Assembly: GCF_023656565.1 (NCBI RefSeq)
Contig: NZ_JAMOKG010000002.1
Coordinates: forward strand, 1,122,030 to 1,186,029
Direction of reading: 5' to 3'
DNA length: 64,000 bases
DNA from: Flavobacterium tyrosinilyticum
Lineage (GTDB): Bacteria; Bacteroidota; Bacteroidia; Flavobacteriales; Flavobacteriaceae
Shown: in pieces, positions 33,871 through 42,065 of the stretch
Numbering within the stretch: position 1 is the stretch's first letter
Layout of the letters: the number at the start of each line of letters is the position of its first letter
Program-made: the position numbers and the translations under genes
Notes under the pieces: generated by a model
Told to the model about the DNA's origin: nothing
Database searches by the model: none
Seen by the model: the letters and a program-made list of their open reading frames with translations, nothing else

Positions 33871-33915
33871 AAATAAACCTATCTTTGATTCTCAGGATAA
33901 CAAACCAATTACAAT

Positions 33916-34932
33916 ATGGAAAAAACAAAACGTTTTCAGGTTTCGCTCAAAGTCATTTGGGGAAGTTCGATTGCATTGGCGATTCTGGCTTCGATTCCTA
34001 AATTATTTGATGCCGGTTCAACACCTGGAGATATTGTCATAAACTCTTCGATTACACTGCTGTTTTCCCTTTTTATATGGTATTACAATATTTATAGTTT
34101 ACCAAAATTTTCTGCTAATCATGCCAATAAAAGCCTTTTTAACTGGAAACTTTTACTGAGTGTTATTCTAGGGATTGTCTTAATGGTGATTTTGGTAATC
34201 GCACATCAGGAACTGTTTCAGGTTTCAAAAATGGATGCGCCAATTATGTTTGAACTTCGCGGAGTTTTGATCAACTTGATTGTATATATGTTTCTGCATC
34301 TGCTTTTTCAAAATTATCAGACACAGCAAATGGGGGTAGAATTAGAACGTACAAAAGCCGTAAATCTTGGCGCTCAATACGAATTATTAAAACAGCAGGT
34401 AAATCCGCATTTTTTGTTCAATAGTCTGAATACGCTAAAATCTATGGTCGACATTCAAGATCCGCAGAGTTCTGATTTTATCTTGAAATTATCTGATTTT
34501 TATCGATTTACGCTTGAAAGTCGAAAAATGGATTTGATTCCGTTGAGCGAAGAAATTCAGATTCTGGATTCGTATGTGTATTTGCTGAAAGCGCGTTTTG
34601 AAGACGGATTTGTTTTAGAAAATGAAATCGATCCAAAGCAGTACTATTCGGCAATTCCACCTTTTACTTTACAATTATTAATTGAAAACTGCATCAAACA
34701 CAATGTTGTTTCTTTAGATAAACCTCTCAAAATAAAGCTTTATACAGAAAATGAGTTTTTGGTAGTTGAAAATAAAATTCAGCTTAAAAGAGGCGCCGTG
34801 TCTACAGGTGTTGGTTTAGATAATATCAACCAGCGTTTTATGCACCTGATTCATAAAGAAATTGAAATTGATAAAGACGAAACTACCTTTAAAGTAAAAA
34901 TACCACTAAATTATGACTATCATAATAATTGA
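33916..34932 (+). CDS. LytS/YehU-type sensor histidine kinase
   Basis: The 338-aa protein has four membrane helices (about residues 12-30, 45-58, 78-98, 112-130), a short coiled coil, then the His_kinase core QQVNPHFLFNSLNTLKSM with the phospho-His in NPHFLFN, and a HATPase end (LQLLIENCIKHN, STGVGLDNINQRF). The receiver gene overlaps its last 20 bases, so they form one two-component pair. The signal is unknown; such 4-TM kinases in Bacteroidetes regulate envelope or stress genes. Confidence 0.92.
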   Translation: MEKTKRFQVSLKVIWGSSIALAILASIPKLFDAGSTPGDIVINSSITLLFSLFIWYYNIYSLPKFSANHANKSLFNWKLLLSVILGIVLMVILVIAHQELFQVSKMDAPIMFELRGVLINLIVYMFLHLLFQNYQTQQMGVELERTKAVNLGAQYELLKQQVNPHFLFNSLNTLKSMVDIQDPQSSDFILKLSDFYRFTLESRKMDLIPLSEEIQILDSYVYLLKARFEDGFVLENEIDPKQYYSAIPPFTLQLLIENCIKHNVVSLDKPLKIKLYTENEFLVVENKIQLKRGAVSTGVGLDNINQRFMHLIHKEIEIDKDETTFKVKIPLNYDYHNN

Positions 34933-35680
34933 AGATGAAGTAAAAACGGCCAAAGCACTTGGTCAATTAATTCTGAGCATCAGACCCGATGTTCAGATTT
35001 TGTCTTATATACAAAGCATTGACGGCGCAGTAGATTATCTTTTAGAAAACGATCAGCCAGATCTTATTTTTATGGATATTCAACTGGCAGACGGTCAGTG
35101 TTTTGAGATTTTTAAGAATGTTGAGGTTTTGTCGCCTGTCATTTTCTGTACCGCTTTTGATGATTATGCCATCGAAGCTTTTAAATCAAACGGAATTGAT
35201 TATGTTCTAAAACCTTTCTCAAGAGATAGTGTTTCGCAGGCTTTAAAGAAAGCGGGAGAATTGAAAAACTTCTTTCAAAGAAATAAAAAAGCCATGCCAG
35301 ATTTCGATTATTTATTGACTAGAAATGGCGAAAATAAAGGAAAAAGCAGTTTTTTAGTTTTCAAAAACAATAAATACCAGACGGTTTTAACGGAGAATAT
35401 TGCGTTTTTCTATATCAAAAATGAAATGCCAACGATAATGACTTTAGATAAAAACGAATATTCGTTGACACAGTCTTTAGATGAGATTCATAAACTTTTA
35501 TCGCCAATTCAGTTCTTTAGAATCAACAGGCAATATTTGGTTAATTTTTCGGCCATTCGTGAAGCAGAACATTATTTTTCGCGTAAAATAATCGTGAAAT
35601 TAAGTGTTCCGACAGAAGAAAAAATATTGGTAGGAAAAGAAAAAGCAACCGCATTTTTAAGCTGGTTAGAAAACCGATAA
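34913..35680 (+). CDS. LytTR-family response regulator
   Basis: The 255-aa protein combines a receiver domain (acidic IIIEDEVKTAK, phospho-acceptor D in LIFMDIQLADG, K in YVLKPFS) with a C-terminal LytTR DNA-binding domain (about 150-250: FFRINRQYLVNFSAI, IVKLSVPTEEKILVG). The start overlaps the kinase by 20 nt. It is a near-relative of the regulator at 44250. Target genes are not evident; a strong terminator follows. Confidence 0.93.
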   Translation: MTIIIIEDEVKTAKALGQLILSIRPDVQILSYIQSIDGAVDYLLENDQPDLIFMDIQLADGQCFEIFKNVEVLSPVIFCTAFDDYAIEAFKSNGIDYVLKPFSRDSVSQALKKAGELKNFFQRNKKAMPDFDYLLTRNGENKGKSSFLVFKNNKYQTVLTENIAFFYIKNEMPTIMTLDKNEYSLTQSLDEIHKLLSPIQFFRINRQYLVNFSAIREAEHYFSRKIIVKLSVPTEEKILVGKEKATAFLSWLENR

Positions 35681-35681
35681 A

Positions 35682-35720
35682 ACCAATTAATTTATCATTC
35701 TTCAGATAAACTAATTGGCT
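35682..35720. terminator. Bidirectional terminator
   Basis: CCAATTAaTTTATC pairs with GATAAAcTAATTGG (one mismatch) after the LytTR stop. It also follows the small minus-strand ORF at 35726-35806. Confidence 0.8.
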
Positions 35721-35725
35721 TGATT

Positions 35726-35806
35726 TTACAATCCAGGAAACATAAAACAGCTTATAAAAAACAAAGCCGAAAGTATAAAACAGAGAATTAGAATGATTTT
35801 TTTCAT
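35726..35806 (-). CDS. Candidate 26-aa lipoprotein-like micropeptide
   Basis: The ORF begins MKKIILILCFILSALFFISC and ends FMFPGL. It is almost entirely a signal sequence with a lipobox-like ISC. It is flanked by hairpins on both sides (35682-35720 and 35837-35867), so it could be a real small transcript. It is too short to trust from sequence alone. Confidence 0.35.
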   Translation of the reverse strand: MKKIILILCFILSALFFISCFMFPGL

Positions 35807-35836
35807 CTTGATTCGTTATTAAGAATAAGAAATAAC

Positions 35837-35867
35837 AAAATGCCTAATATCAATTATTAGGCATTTT
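35837..35867 (-). terminator. Terminator of the DoxX-like gene
   Basis: AAAATGCCTAATA pairs with TATTAGGCATTTT, 17 bp past the stop of the minus-strand gene at 35885. Confidence 0.8.
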
Positions 35868-35884
35868 ATTTTGATATATTTTCT

Positions 35885-36280
35885 TTAGTTTATTTCTGAT
35901 GGAGTATAAGTTGCGGTGTATAATTTTCTATACATTGCATACGTAACACTTACCATTACAAAGGCAACAATGGCATCGGTTGCTGCGCCAAAACCTAAAA
36001 CGGCAATTTTGGAAAAGAAAGCAAAGATAATATCGAAAAATACGCCTGCGAAAACCCATTCTTTCAATCGTAATAATTTATTCGGAATTAAAAGCGTAAT
36101 AACACCTGCTACTTTAAAAACGCCCAGGATGTAAATGAAATGTGCTGGATAACCCAATTGCTGTGTAATTCCCCAAACCAATGGATTGTTTGTTAATTCG
36201 AAGAAACCGCTTGCGCCAAACCATAAAGAAGTTAATACTGCGCCTGTCCAATAGATAATTTTTGTTGTTTTTGAGTTCAT
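35885..36280 (-). CDS. DoxX-like membrane protein
   Basis: The 131-aa protein has four transmembrane helices. Features of the DoxX-like family are the first helix followed by FFELTNNPLVWGITQQLGYPAHFIYILGVFKVAGVITLL and the basic LLRLKEW loop. Members are often induced with oxidoreductases; precise function unknown. Upstream of it, at 36355-36392, lies the complemented GTCCAGTTCACC/GTCCACTTC leader unit that also precedes the cupin and hydrolase genes. Confidence 0.85.
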   Translation of the reverse strand: MNSKTTKIIYWTGAVLTSLWFGASGFFELTNNPLVWGITQQLGYPAHFIYILGVFKVAGVITLLIPNKLLRLKEWVFAGVFFDIIFAFFSKIAVLGFGAATDAIVAFVMVSVTYAMYRKLYTATYTPSEIN

Positions 36281-36758
36281 GATTTTGATATTTAAAGTTA
36301 TTTAACGGTACAAATGTGCGTTGAAAGCCTTAAAAACGAAATCGAAATTATGTTGAAGTGGACAAACTTTGGGGTGAACTGGACAGGGTGTGACTTGTGT
36401 TTTTTAACGCAAAGTTCGCTAAGGTTTTTTTTATATAAATGCTGGTGAATTTAAGTTTGCAAAGCTTTGTGTGGAAATGTTATGGTTTTAATCTCGCAAA
36501 GTCGCAGAGTCGCGGAGTTTTATTTCACGCAGATTTGAAATGATTAAAGCAGATCTGTGCAGATTTTAAAAAAAAATAAAAATTAAATCTGAAAAATCTG
36601 CATGAAACAAAATCCTTTTAATCCTAATAATCTGTGGCTTTAAAAATAAAATCCTTTGCGACTCTGCGACTTTGCGAGATTATAAAAGACAATGCTTTGC
36701 GAACTTAAAAACATAATGTAAAGCAAAAAAACTTAGCGTACTTTGCGGTAAAAAAAAA
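36281..36758. repeat. Gap filled with dispersed repeats C and B
   Basis: 36400-36520 and 36655-36750 carry family C (TCTCGCAAAGTCGCAGAGTCGC, GCGACTCTGCGACTTTGCGAG), which are inverted relative to each other. 36523-36647 holds a family B foldback (TTTCACGCAGATTTGAAATG ... AAATCTGCATGAAAC). No ORF seen. Confidence 0.75.
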
Positions 36759-37820
36759 CTAAGCAGACATTTCGGCAATTAAATACTGCATCAATTCCTG
36801 TGCTTTGTGGTATTTTAAATTGCTTGTATTTTGTCCCGACCAAAAACTAATCATGTCGGTTCTTCCTTGGGCGAGTGCGGCTACTTTTAAAGGGGCGATT
36901 AATTTGGTTTGAAGAGGAAAAGGAAGTACTTCCGTTTCAAAGGGAACAGCGTCAGAGATTTTATTGCTAATCATTCGGCCCATTCTTCCTGTAAGTGATT
37001 TTGAAACCGTAGTTGGAACATTCGGATGAGTAAAAAGCATTTCTTTATGAACAGGCGTCGCGCCCGATTCATCTGTAACCATAAAAGCAGTTCCTAACTG
37101 TACAGCATCGGCACCTAAAGCCATTGCTGCTTTTATTCCTTTTGCGTCTATGATTCCGCCTGCTGCAATGATTGGTGTTTTAGTTTTTGCTTTTAATTGC
37201 TGAACAAGACTAAATAATCCTGTAAAAGAATCTTGTGCCGGTTTTAAGAAAGAAGGTCTGTGTCCGCCCGCTTCAAATCCTGCAGCGATAATCGCATCTA
37301 CTTCGGCATCTTCTAGCGCAAGCGCTTCTTCTAAAGTTGTTGCCGCGCCAATGGTTTTTATGCCTAGTTTTCGGCTTTCTTTCAGTATTTCTTTTGACGG
37401 AATTCCGAAAATAAAGCTAAAAACAGCAGGTTTCAGTTCGAATACAACTTCTACTTGTTTTTCAAATTTAGAAGGAATGTTCGAAGATAAATCAGGAAGC
37501 GGAATCCCTAATTCATCAAAATACGGTTTAAAATTCTGTTTTATCTTTTCCAGTTTTTCTGGAGAATAATTTAGAAGTTCTTTGTCAACATCATTAACCC
37601 ATAAATTGATATTGTAAGGTTTAGAAGTAGCAAGTTTAATTTCTTTTCCAGCTGCTCTAATTTCTTCAGGTGTGAGTGTGTAAGCGCCATAACTGCCTAA
37701 TCCGCCTGCATTGCTTACAGAAGCCAATAGAGCGGCAGTTGAAAAACCACCGCCCATTGGACCTTGTAAAATTGGATACTCAATACCTAGTAATTGTGTT
37801 ATTTTGGTTGAATTCCACAT
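36759..37820 (-). CDS. Nitronate monooxygenase (2-nitropropane dioxygenase family)
   Basis: The 353-aa FMN-dependent TIM barrel shows GIEYPILQGPMGGG and GGLGSYGAYTL at the N-terminus, the flavin/phosphate loops IIAAGFEAGGH and PIIAAGGI, GADAVQLGTAFM, and SKSLTGRMGR. It oxidises alkyl nitronates or related electrophilic carbanions. The His of AGFEAGGH fits the class I active site. Last gene of the minus-strand operon yceI-tautomerase-SDR-NTF2-NMO, 6 nt after the preceding stop. Confidence 0.9.
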   Translation of the reverse strand: MWNSTKITQLLGIEYPILQGPMGGGFSTAALLASVSNAGGLGSYGAYTLTPEEIRAAGKEIKLATSKPYNINLWVNDVDKELLNYSPEKLEKIKQNFKPYFDELGIPLPDLSSNIPSKFEKQVEVVFELKPAVFSFIFGIPSKEILKESRKLGIKTIGAATTLEEALALEDAEVDAIIAAGFEAGGHRPSFLKPAQDSFTGLFSLVQQLKAKTKTPIIAAGGIIDAKGIKAAMALGADAVQLGTAFMVTDESGATPVHKEMLFTHPNVPTTVSKSLTGRMGRMISNKISDAVPFETEVLPFPLQTKLIAPLKVAALAQGRTDMISFWSGQNTSNLKYHKAQELMQYLIAEMSA

Positions 37821-37826
37821 TGTATT

Positions 37827-38201
37827 TTAATTTACTTTAGTTGCTAATTTGTTACTGATAACCCATTTGCCATCAACAACGATAAGACTTAAAAGGTCAT
37901 AATAATTATACTCGAATATCGGAACTTGAACTTTCGCGACAGCGGTATTATTAATAATTTCTAAAGATAGGATTTTCATTTTGAATTCTTCTCCCAATTC
38001 CTGTGGACTTTTACGGTTTTTTACGCCTTCCAGATATTGATTTACGGTCTTAAAATGAGTTTCCCCATTAATATCAAAACCGACAATTGCCTCTTGATGA
38101 AACACACTTCGCAATAAAGGAACATCACCAGTATAAATTCCGTTAAAATAATTCATAAGCACAGCTGTAATCAGAGCTGCATTTGTGCCAAAATTTTCCA
38201 T
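37827..38201 (-). CDS. Putative lumazine-binding/NTF2-like protein
   Basis: The 124-aa protein has the SnoaL/NTF2-like pattern of the Lumazine_bd_2 family: ALITAVLMNYFNGIYTGDVPLLRSVFHQEAIV, then VNQYLEGVKNRKSP, and a closing YDLLSLIVVDGKWVISNKL. Such proteins bind small ligands or act as isomerase-like partners. It sits between an SDR and a nitronate monooxygenase with 6-20 nt spacing, which suggests a role in the same conversion. No catalytic residue can be assigned. Confidence 0.82.
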   Translation of the reverse strand: MENFGTNAALITAVLMNYFNGIYTGDVPLLRSVFHQEAIVGFDINGETHFKTVNQYLEGVKNRKSPQELGEEFKMKILSLEIINNTAVAKVQVPIFEYNYYDLLSLIVVDGKWVISNKLATKVN

Positions 38202-38221
38202 GATTTTAAGTTTTGAAGTTA

Positions 38222-38959
38222 TCAGATGCTGTGTCCAGCAACGTGTCCGCCATCTAAATTAATGATTTCGCCAGTTACAAAATTGCTTTCGGCCAAATAA
38301 AGAGCCAATTGCGCTACATCGTGGGTTTCTCCAATGCGTTTCAATAAATGTAATCCCGCCAAACTATCGGCATTATCGACACCTGTTTTAGCTTGAAGCG
38401 GACTTCTAATAATCCCTGGAGCAATCGCATTTACTCTAATATTGTTTTTTCCGAATTCTGCAGCAAGTTGTCTTGTAAAGGCATGAACGCCGCCTTTGCT
38501 AGAAATAGGTGCAGTTGCAGGAAATCCGTCGATGGCATGATCTACTAAAACAGTTCCGATATTAATAATTGATCCTTCACCTTGTTGCAACATTTGTTTT
38601 ACAGCTGCTTGACTTGTAAAATAAGTTCCTTTTAAATTAATGTTTAAAAAACGATCTAAGTCTTGTTCTTCAACATCTAAGAAAGATTGTGGTTGAAATA
38701 TTCCCGCATTGTTTACCAATACATCAACACTTCCGAAACGTTCTAAAGCAGTTTCAACTAATTCTTTTCCTGTTGCAATACGGCTTACATCACCGTGTAC
38801 CATTGCAAGTTGATTCACATGTCCTAATTCTTTAAAAGTAGTTTCAAGATTCTGCAAATTGGCAGAATTGATCACTACATTGTAGCCTTTTTCTAAAAAT
38901 AACTGAGCTATTGATTTACCGATGCCTGTTGAGGCACCGGTTACTATAATTGTTTTCAT
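38222..38959 (-). CDS. SDR-family oxidoreductase (yceI operon)
   Basis: The 245-aa classical SDR has TGASTGIGKS for cofactor binding, VLVNNAGIF, the catalytic Ser in GSIINIGTVL (degenerate), the segment SSKGGVHAFTRQLAAEFG where the usual YxxxK Tyr is replaced by Ser (SSKGG), and APGIIRSPL. The apparent loss of the catalytic Tyr is odd and may mean altered chemistry. It lies 20 nt after the tautomerase gene. Confidence 0.88.
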   Translation of the reverse strand: MKTIIVTGASTGIGKSIAQLFLEKGYNVVINSANLQNLETTFKELGHVNQLAMVHGDVSRIATGKELVETALERFGSVDVLVNNAGIFQPQSFLDVEEQDLDRFLNINLKGTYFTSQAAVKQMLQQGEGSIINIGTVLVDHAIDGFPATAPISSKGGVHAFTRQLAAEFGKNNIRVNAIAPGIIRSPLQAKTGVDNADSLAGLHLLKRIGETHDVAQLALYLAESNFVTGEIINLDGGHVAGHSI

Positions 38960-38979
38960 TTTTCCTGATTTTAAAGTGA

Positions 38980-39198
38980 TTATTTTTTTTGAGCCGTAAT
39001 GCCTCTTTCACGCAAGACAGAAACCTGTTCGCCTGCAAATCCCCAATCGTCTAATTCTATTTCTTGAATCACGATGTGTGTAAGACTGGGATCTTTGTCT
39101 AAAACATCTGTTATTAATTGCGTAATGCCAGAAATGAGCTGCTGTTTTTGTTCTCTTGTAACACCTTCACGAGTTACTTCAATTTTTACATATGGCAT
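38980..39198 (-). CDS. 4-oxalocrotonate tautomerase-family enzyme
   Basis: The 72-aa protein begins Met-Pro, so Pro1 is exposed after Met removal as in all active tautomerases. PYVKIEVTREGVTREQKQQL and the later HIVIQEIELDDWGFAG match the family. It catalyses keto-enol tautomerisation. It starts 12 nt after yceI, in the same operon, which points to metabolism of an unsaturated or electrophilic compound. Confidence 0.9.
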   Translation of the reverse strand: MPYVKIEVTREGVTREQKQQLISGITQLITDVLDKDPSLTHIVIQEIELDDWGFAGEQVSVLRERGITAQKK

Positions 39199-39210
39199 GA
39201 TTTCTAAGTA

Positions 39211-39744
39211 TTAAGCAAGTTTTGCTGTTAGGTTTACATCCAATTCAAATTCGTTATAAATCAAAGTATCTCCAAGATTGGTGAAGAAATTTCCAGAGCG
39301 GAATTTCATATCATATTTGGTACGGTCAACGATGATTTTACCAGAAGCTTTGATATCGTTTTCATTTTTTTCCACTTTCAAATTAAAACCAATTGGATGT
39401 GTAATGGCTTTAATGGTAAGATTGCCTTCGATAAAATAAGCTGAAGAAGATTGTTTAGAAACCGCCGTAATGTCTAAAGATGCAGTTTTGAATTTGTCTG
39501 TAGAGAAGAAATCCTCAGAAGCCAAATGTCCCGCAAACTGCTGATTTGTTGCAGAGTCTGTAACATCAAGAATTAGGATAGAAGTAGTGTCTATAACGAC
39601 ATTTCCTCCACTAAGTTCGTCATTAGAAAAAGTAAAATGACCATTCTCGATATTAATTGTTCCATTGTGTTGTCCAGTAACTTTTTTTCCAATCCAGTTT
39701 ACTTGACTTTCAGTATTCGAAATTTTAAAATTTTTAGTTTCCAT
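39211..39744 (-). CDS. YceI-family lipid-binding protein (no signal peptide)
   Basis: The 177-aa lipocalin-like protein has the YceI pattern: SQVNWIGKKVTGQHNGTI, GHFTFSNDELSGGNVVIDT, SEDFFSTDKFKTASL, GNLTIKAITHPIGF and a final KYDMKFRSGNFF. YceI members bind isoprenoid or amide lipids. Unlike periplasmic relatives, it lacks a signal peptide, so it should be cytosolic. First gene of the five-gene operon; a CRP-type palindrome lies 67-80 bp upstream of its start. Confidence 0.9.
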   Translation of the reverse strand: METKNFKISNTESQVNWIGKKVTGQHNGTINIENGHFTFSNDELSGGNVVIDTTSILILDVTDSATNQQFAGHLASEDFFSTDKFKTASLDITAVSKQSSSAYFIEGNLTIKAITHPIGFNLKVEKNENDIKASGKIIVDRTKYDMKFRSGNFFTNLGDTLIYNEFELDVNLTAKLA

Positions 39745-39810
39745 TATTCTGTATTTTAAATTGTTATTAATTTATAATACAAAGTAATGGCGGTATTCAA
39801 AATAGATTAC

Positions 39811-39824
39811 GTGATGTAGATCAC
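39811..39824. promoter_or_regulatory. CRP/FNR-type palindrome GTGATGTAGATCAC
   Basis: A perfect GTGAT-N4-ATCAC palindrome, the core of a classical CRP-type site, in the 85-bp gap between the Crp/Fnr gene stop and the yceI start. Position suits activation or repression of the yceI operon by the neighbouring regulator. Confidence 0.6.
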
Positions 39825-39829
39825 ATTCG

Positions 39830-40414
39830 TCAATGCGGTTTAGAAGCGTTGTATAATCGGCTTAACGTTTCTCTGGATACACCAAGATAAGCGGCGATTA
39901 AATGTTTAGGTACAGTATTGTATAAGGCAGGATAGAGCGCAAGCAATTCTTCGTATCTCGTTTTGGTGTCATTATTCATAAAAGAAAGCAATCTTTTCTG
40001 AGAAGCGACATAACCGCGATTGGTTCTCCATCTAAAAAAATGTTCTATTTCGTGTATTTCACTACAGATTTTCTCTCGATCCTGATTTGAAAGAGAAAGA
40101 ATTTCAACATCCGACACACAATCTACATTAATTGTAGCTTTCGTTTTGTTGTAAAGTGCCGCATAATCAGAAGCCCACCAAGTTGGCATAGCAAACTGTA
40201 GGATGTACATTTTTACTTCATCATTGACATAAAAAGACTTTAAACAGCCCGAAACTACAAAATACTCTTTGTCAACGTCCTGACTTTCACTAATAATAGT
40301 TTGCCCTTTTTTAAAAGTTTCTGTTTTAAAATGCGAAAAGAAATAATCAAACTGTTCGTCTGTTAAGGCGACAATTTTAGAAACATGCTCTTTTAATAAA
40401 GATTTGGCATCCAT
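39830..40414 (-). CDS. Crp/Fnr-family transcriptional regulator
   Basis: The 194-aa protein has an N-terminal cyclic-nucleotide-binding-like barrel (FKKGQTIISESQDVDKEYFVVSGCLKSFYV) and a C-terminal HTH (VPKHLIAAYLGVSRETLSRL, about 167-186). The cAMP-contact motif is not conserved, as usual for Bacteroidetes members, and there is no FNR-type Cys cluster. It directly precedes the yceI operon in the same direction and is divergent from a universal stress gene. It probably binds the palindrome at 39811-39824. Confidence 0.92.
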   Translation of the reverse strand: MDAKSLLKEHVSKIVALTDEQFDYFFSHFKTETFKKGQTIISESQDVDKEYFVVSGCLKSFYVNDEVKMYILQFAMPTWWASDYAALYNKTKATINVDCVSDVEILSLSNQDREKICSEIHEIEHFFRWRTNRGYVASQKRLLSFMNNDTKTRYEELLALYPALYNTVPKHLIAAYLGVSRETLSRLYNASKPH

Positions 40415-40594
40415 TGCTGAAGTTTTAATAAAAGTAAAAGTAATAAATATTAAAACGGACAGAGCCGATTATTTTCTATGGTTTTTAAAGTAAGAAACAA
40501 AAAAGGAAAGTCTGTTTTTTCAGAAATGATATTTTACGGTTGAGTCGTTAAAAATGATCATTCAGTTATATAAAAAATGCTTGAAGCCTTTATT

Positions 40595-40618
40595 TAAGCA
40601 ATTTTGCGCAAAAGCTTA
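40595..40618. promoter_or_regulatory. Palindrome TTTTGCGCAAAA before the USP gene
   Basis: TTTTGCGCAAAA (40602-40613) is flanked by TAAGC/GCTTA outer arms, ending 10 bp before the ATG at 40629. It resembles the gnd palindromes except for a missing central base. It could be an operator or a hairpin over the ribosome-binding region. Confidence 0.4.
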
Positions 40619-40628
40619 ATTATATTCT

Positions 40629-41462
40629 ATGAATTCACCTCTTACTATAATCGCCGCAACAAATTTTTCTGCCATTGCCACTAATGCAGTTAATTATGCC
40701 GCTGGGCTTGCAAAAGCTACAGGAGCAAAATTGGTTTTATTTAATTCATTTTCGCTGAGTGTGCACAGTGCAAACTCGCATATTACTGCAGACGCAATGC
40801 AGAAACAGATTGATAAAGCAATTTCTAGATTAGAAAACTTAGCCAAAGAAATAGCAGATTCGTTTAAAATTGAAACAGCAGCAATTTGCACTTATTCTTT
40901 TTTGGAAGATGAGCTTCCTAAAATTATCAAGGAAACCAATGCAGATGTTGTTGTAATGGGAATGGCAGAACGTTCCTTTGAACAAGAATTACTAGGAAAT
41001 TCAACTACAACAGCCATTAAGAATCTTCAGATTCCAGTTTTGGCAGTTCCTGAAAATGCCCGTTTCTTGAATATTAAAAAAGTATTATACGCTTGCGATA
41101 GTTTGAGTTTTTCGGCTATTAAAAAGTTTAGCTGGATCAAAAATGCTTTAGGAGATTTTGGAGCAGAAATCGAATTTTTTAGCGTAGACGAAAAATTGGA
41201 CGATTTAAAAGAAGAACAGCACAGAATTTTAATGAATTCGAATATTGAAAAAGAATTTGAAGACGTTAAATATCTTTATAAAACCGTAAGATCGAATGCG
41301 GTTATTAACGAAATTAAGAAGGAAATAAAGAATTATGAGGCCGATTTGCTGATTATGGTGCCTCAAAAATACGGTTTTTGGGATTCTTTGGTTCACAGAA
41401 GCAAAACTAGAATTTTGGCAGCAGGGCTAGATATTCCATTATTGTCGTTTCCAAATTATTAA
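40629..41462 (+). CDS. Universal stress protein, two UspA domains
   Basis: The 277-aa protein has an intact first Usp domain (IIAATNFSAIATNAVNYAAGLAKATGAKLVLF ... VVMGMAERSFEQELLGNSTTTAIKNLQIPVLAVP) with the nucleotide-binding G-x2-G-x9-GN(S/T) pattern partly kept as MGMAE...LLGNSTT. The second domain (about 145-277) is degenerate and ends DLLIMVPQKYGFWDSLVHRS. Tandem Usp proteins respond to starvation or oxygen limitation. It is divergent from the Crp/Fnr gene with 214 bp between starts. Confidence 0.9.
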   Translation: MNSPLTIIAATNFSAIATNAVNYAAGLAKATGAKLVLFNSFSLSVHSANSHITADAMQKQIDKAISRLENLAKEIADSFKIETAAICTYSFLEDELPKIIKETNADVVVMGMAERSFEQELLGNSTTTAIKNLQIPVLAVPENARFLNIKKVLYACDSLSFSAIKKFSWIKNALGDFGAEIEFFSVDEKLDDLKEEQHRILMNSNIEKEFEDVKYLYKTVRSNAVINEIKKEIKNYEADLLIMVPQKYGFWDSLVHRSKTRILAAGLDIPLLSFPNY

Positions 41463-42065
41463 AGATTAATTTGTTTTAAAAACAATGATATAAAAATTAC
41501 AAGGTTTTTTTGAAGAAATTTTATCAAAATAAATTTTAACAGATTTTTTTTGATTTTAGGGATTCTATAATTTTTAGTGCTGGATGCCGAATTTCAAAAA
41601 TATATTTTAACATTTAAGGCAGTTTTGTTAATTATTCTTAATTGTCTGCTAGTTTCAGATTTTTTTAAATTAATTTTGTGGCACTCTAAAAACTTAAATG
41701 CAAATAGGTTTTTTTATCAGTATGGCAACAGCTATAATTGGGAATTATCTACAAACTGAAATAGCATTGTATGATTTTAAAAATAAGATAAATTAAAGAT
41801 TTTATTCCAAAGTAATACCGAGAGAATACTTGGTGTATATTTTTAATTTATTTTAATTGGATTTTATATAATGTTTTTAGCTTGTTCAGGTTTTAAAAAA
41901 CAATATTTCTCAATAAATGATATTGCCAGCAGATTTAATCGGCTTTTTAAGGAATACCACTCTATTTACTGCATCAGTTCTTAATTGAGCTGGACTGTAA
42001 AAGAAGAGAAAAAGTATTAAGCATTGCGTTCTAAGGGTACAAAGCTTAAAAAAAAATAAAAAACA
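41463..42065. other. AT-rich 600-bp gap upstream of fabH
   Basis: No convincing gene, terminator or -7 box. A 60-codon open frame at 41577-41759 has low complexity and no start context; I leave it out. Confidence 0.6.

Noticed and set aside
33788..34042. 84-codon open frame overlapping the first LytS kinase start
   Set aside because: Made of repeat sequence and the out-of-frame kinase start; the kinase frame is clear.
41577..41759. 60-codon open frame in the gap before fabH
   Set aside because: Low complexity, poor start context and no neighbour relation; likely chance in AT-rich DNA.
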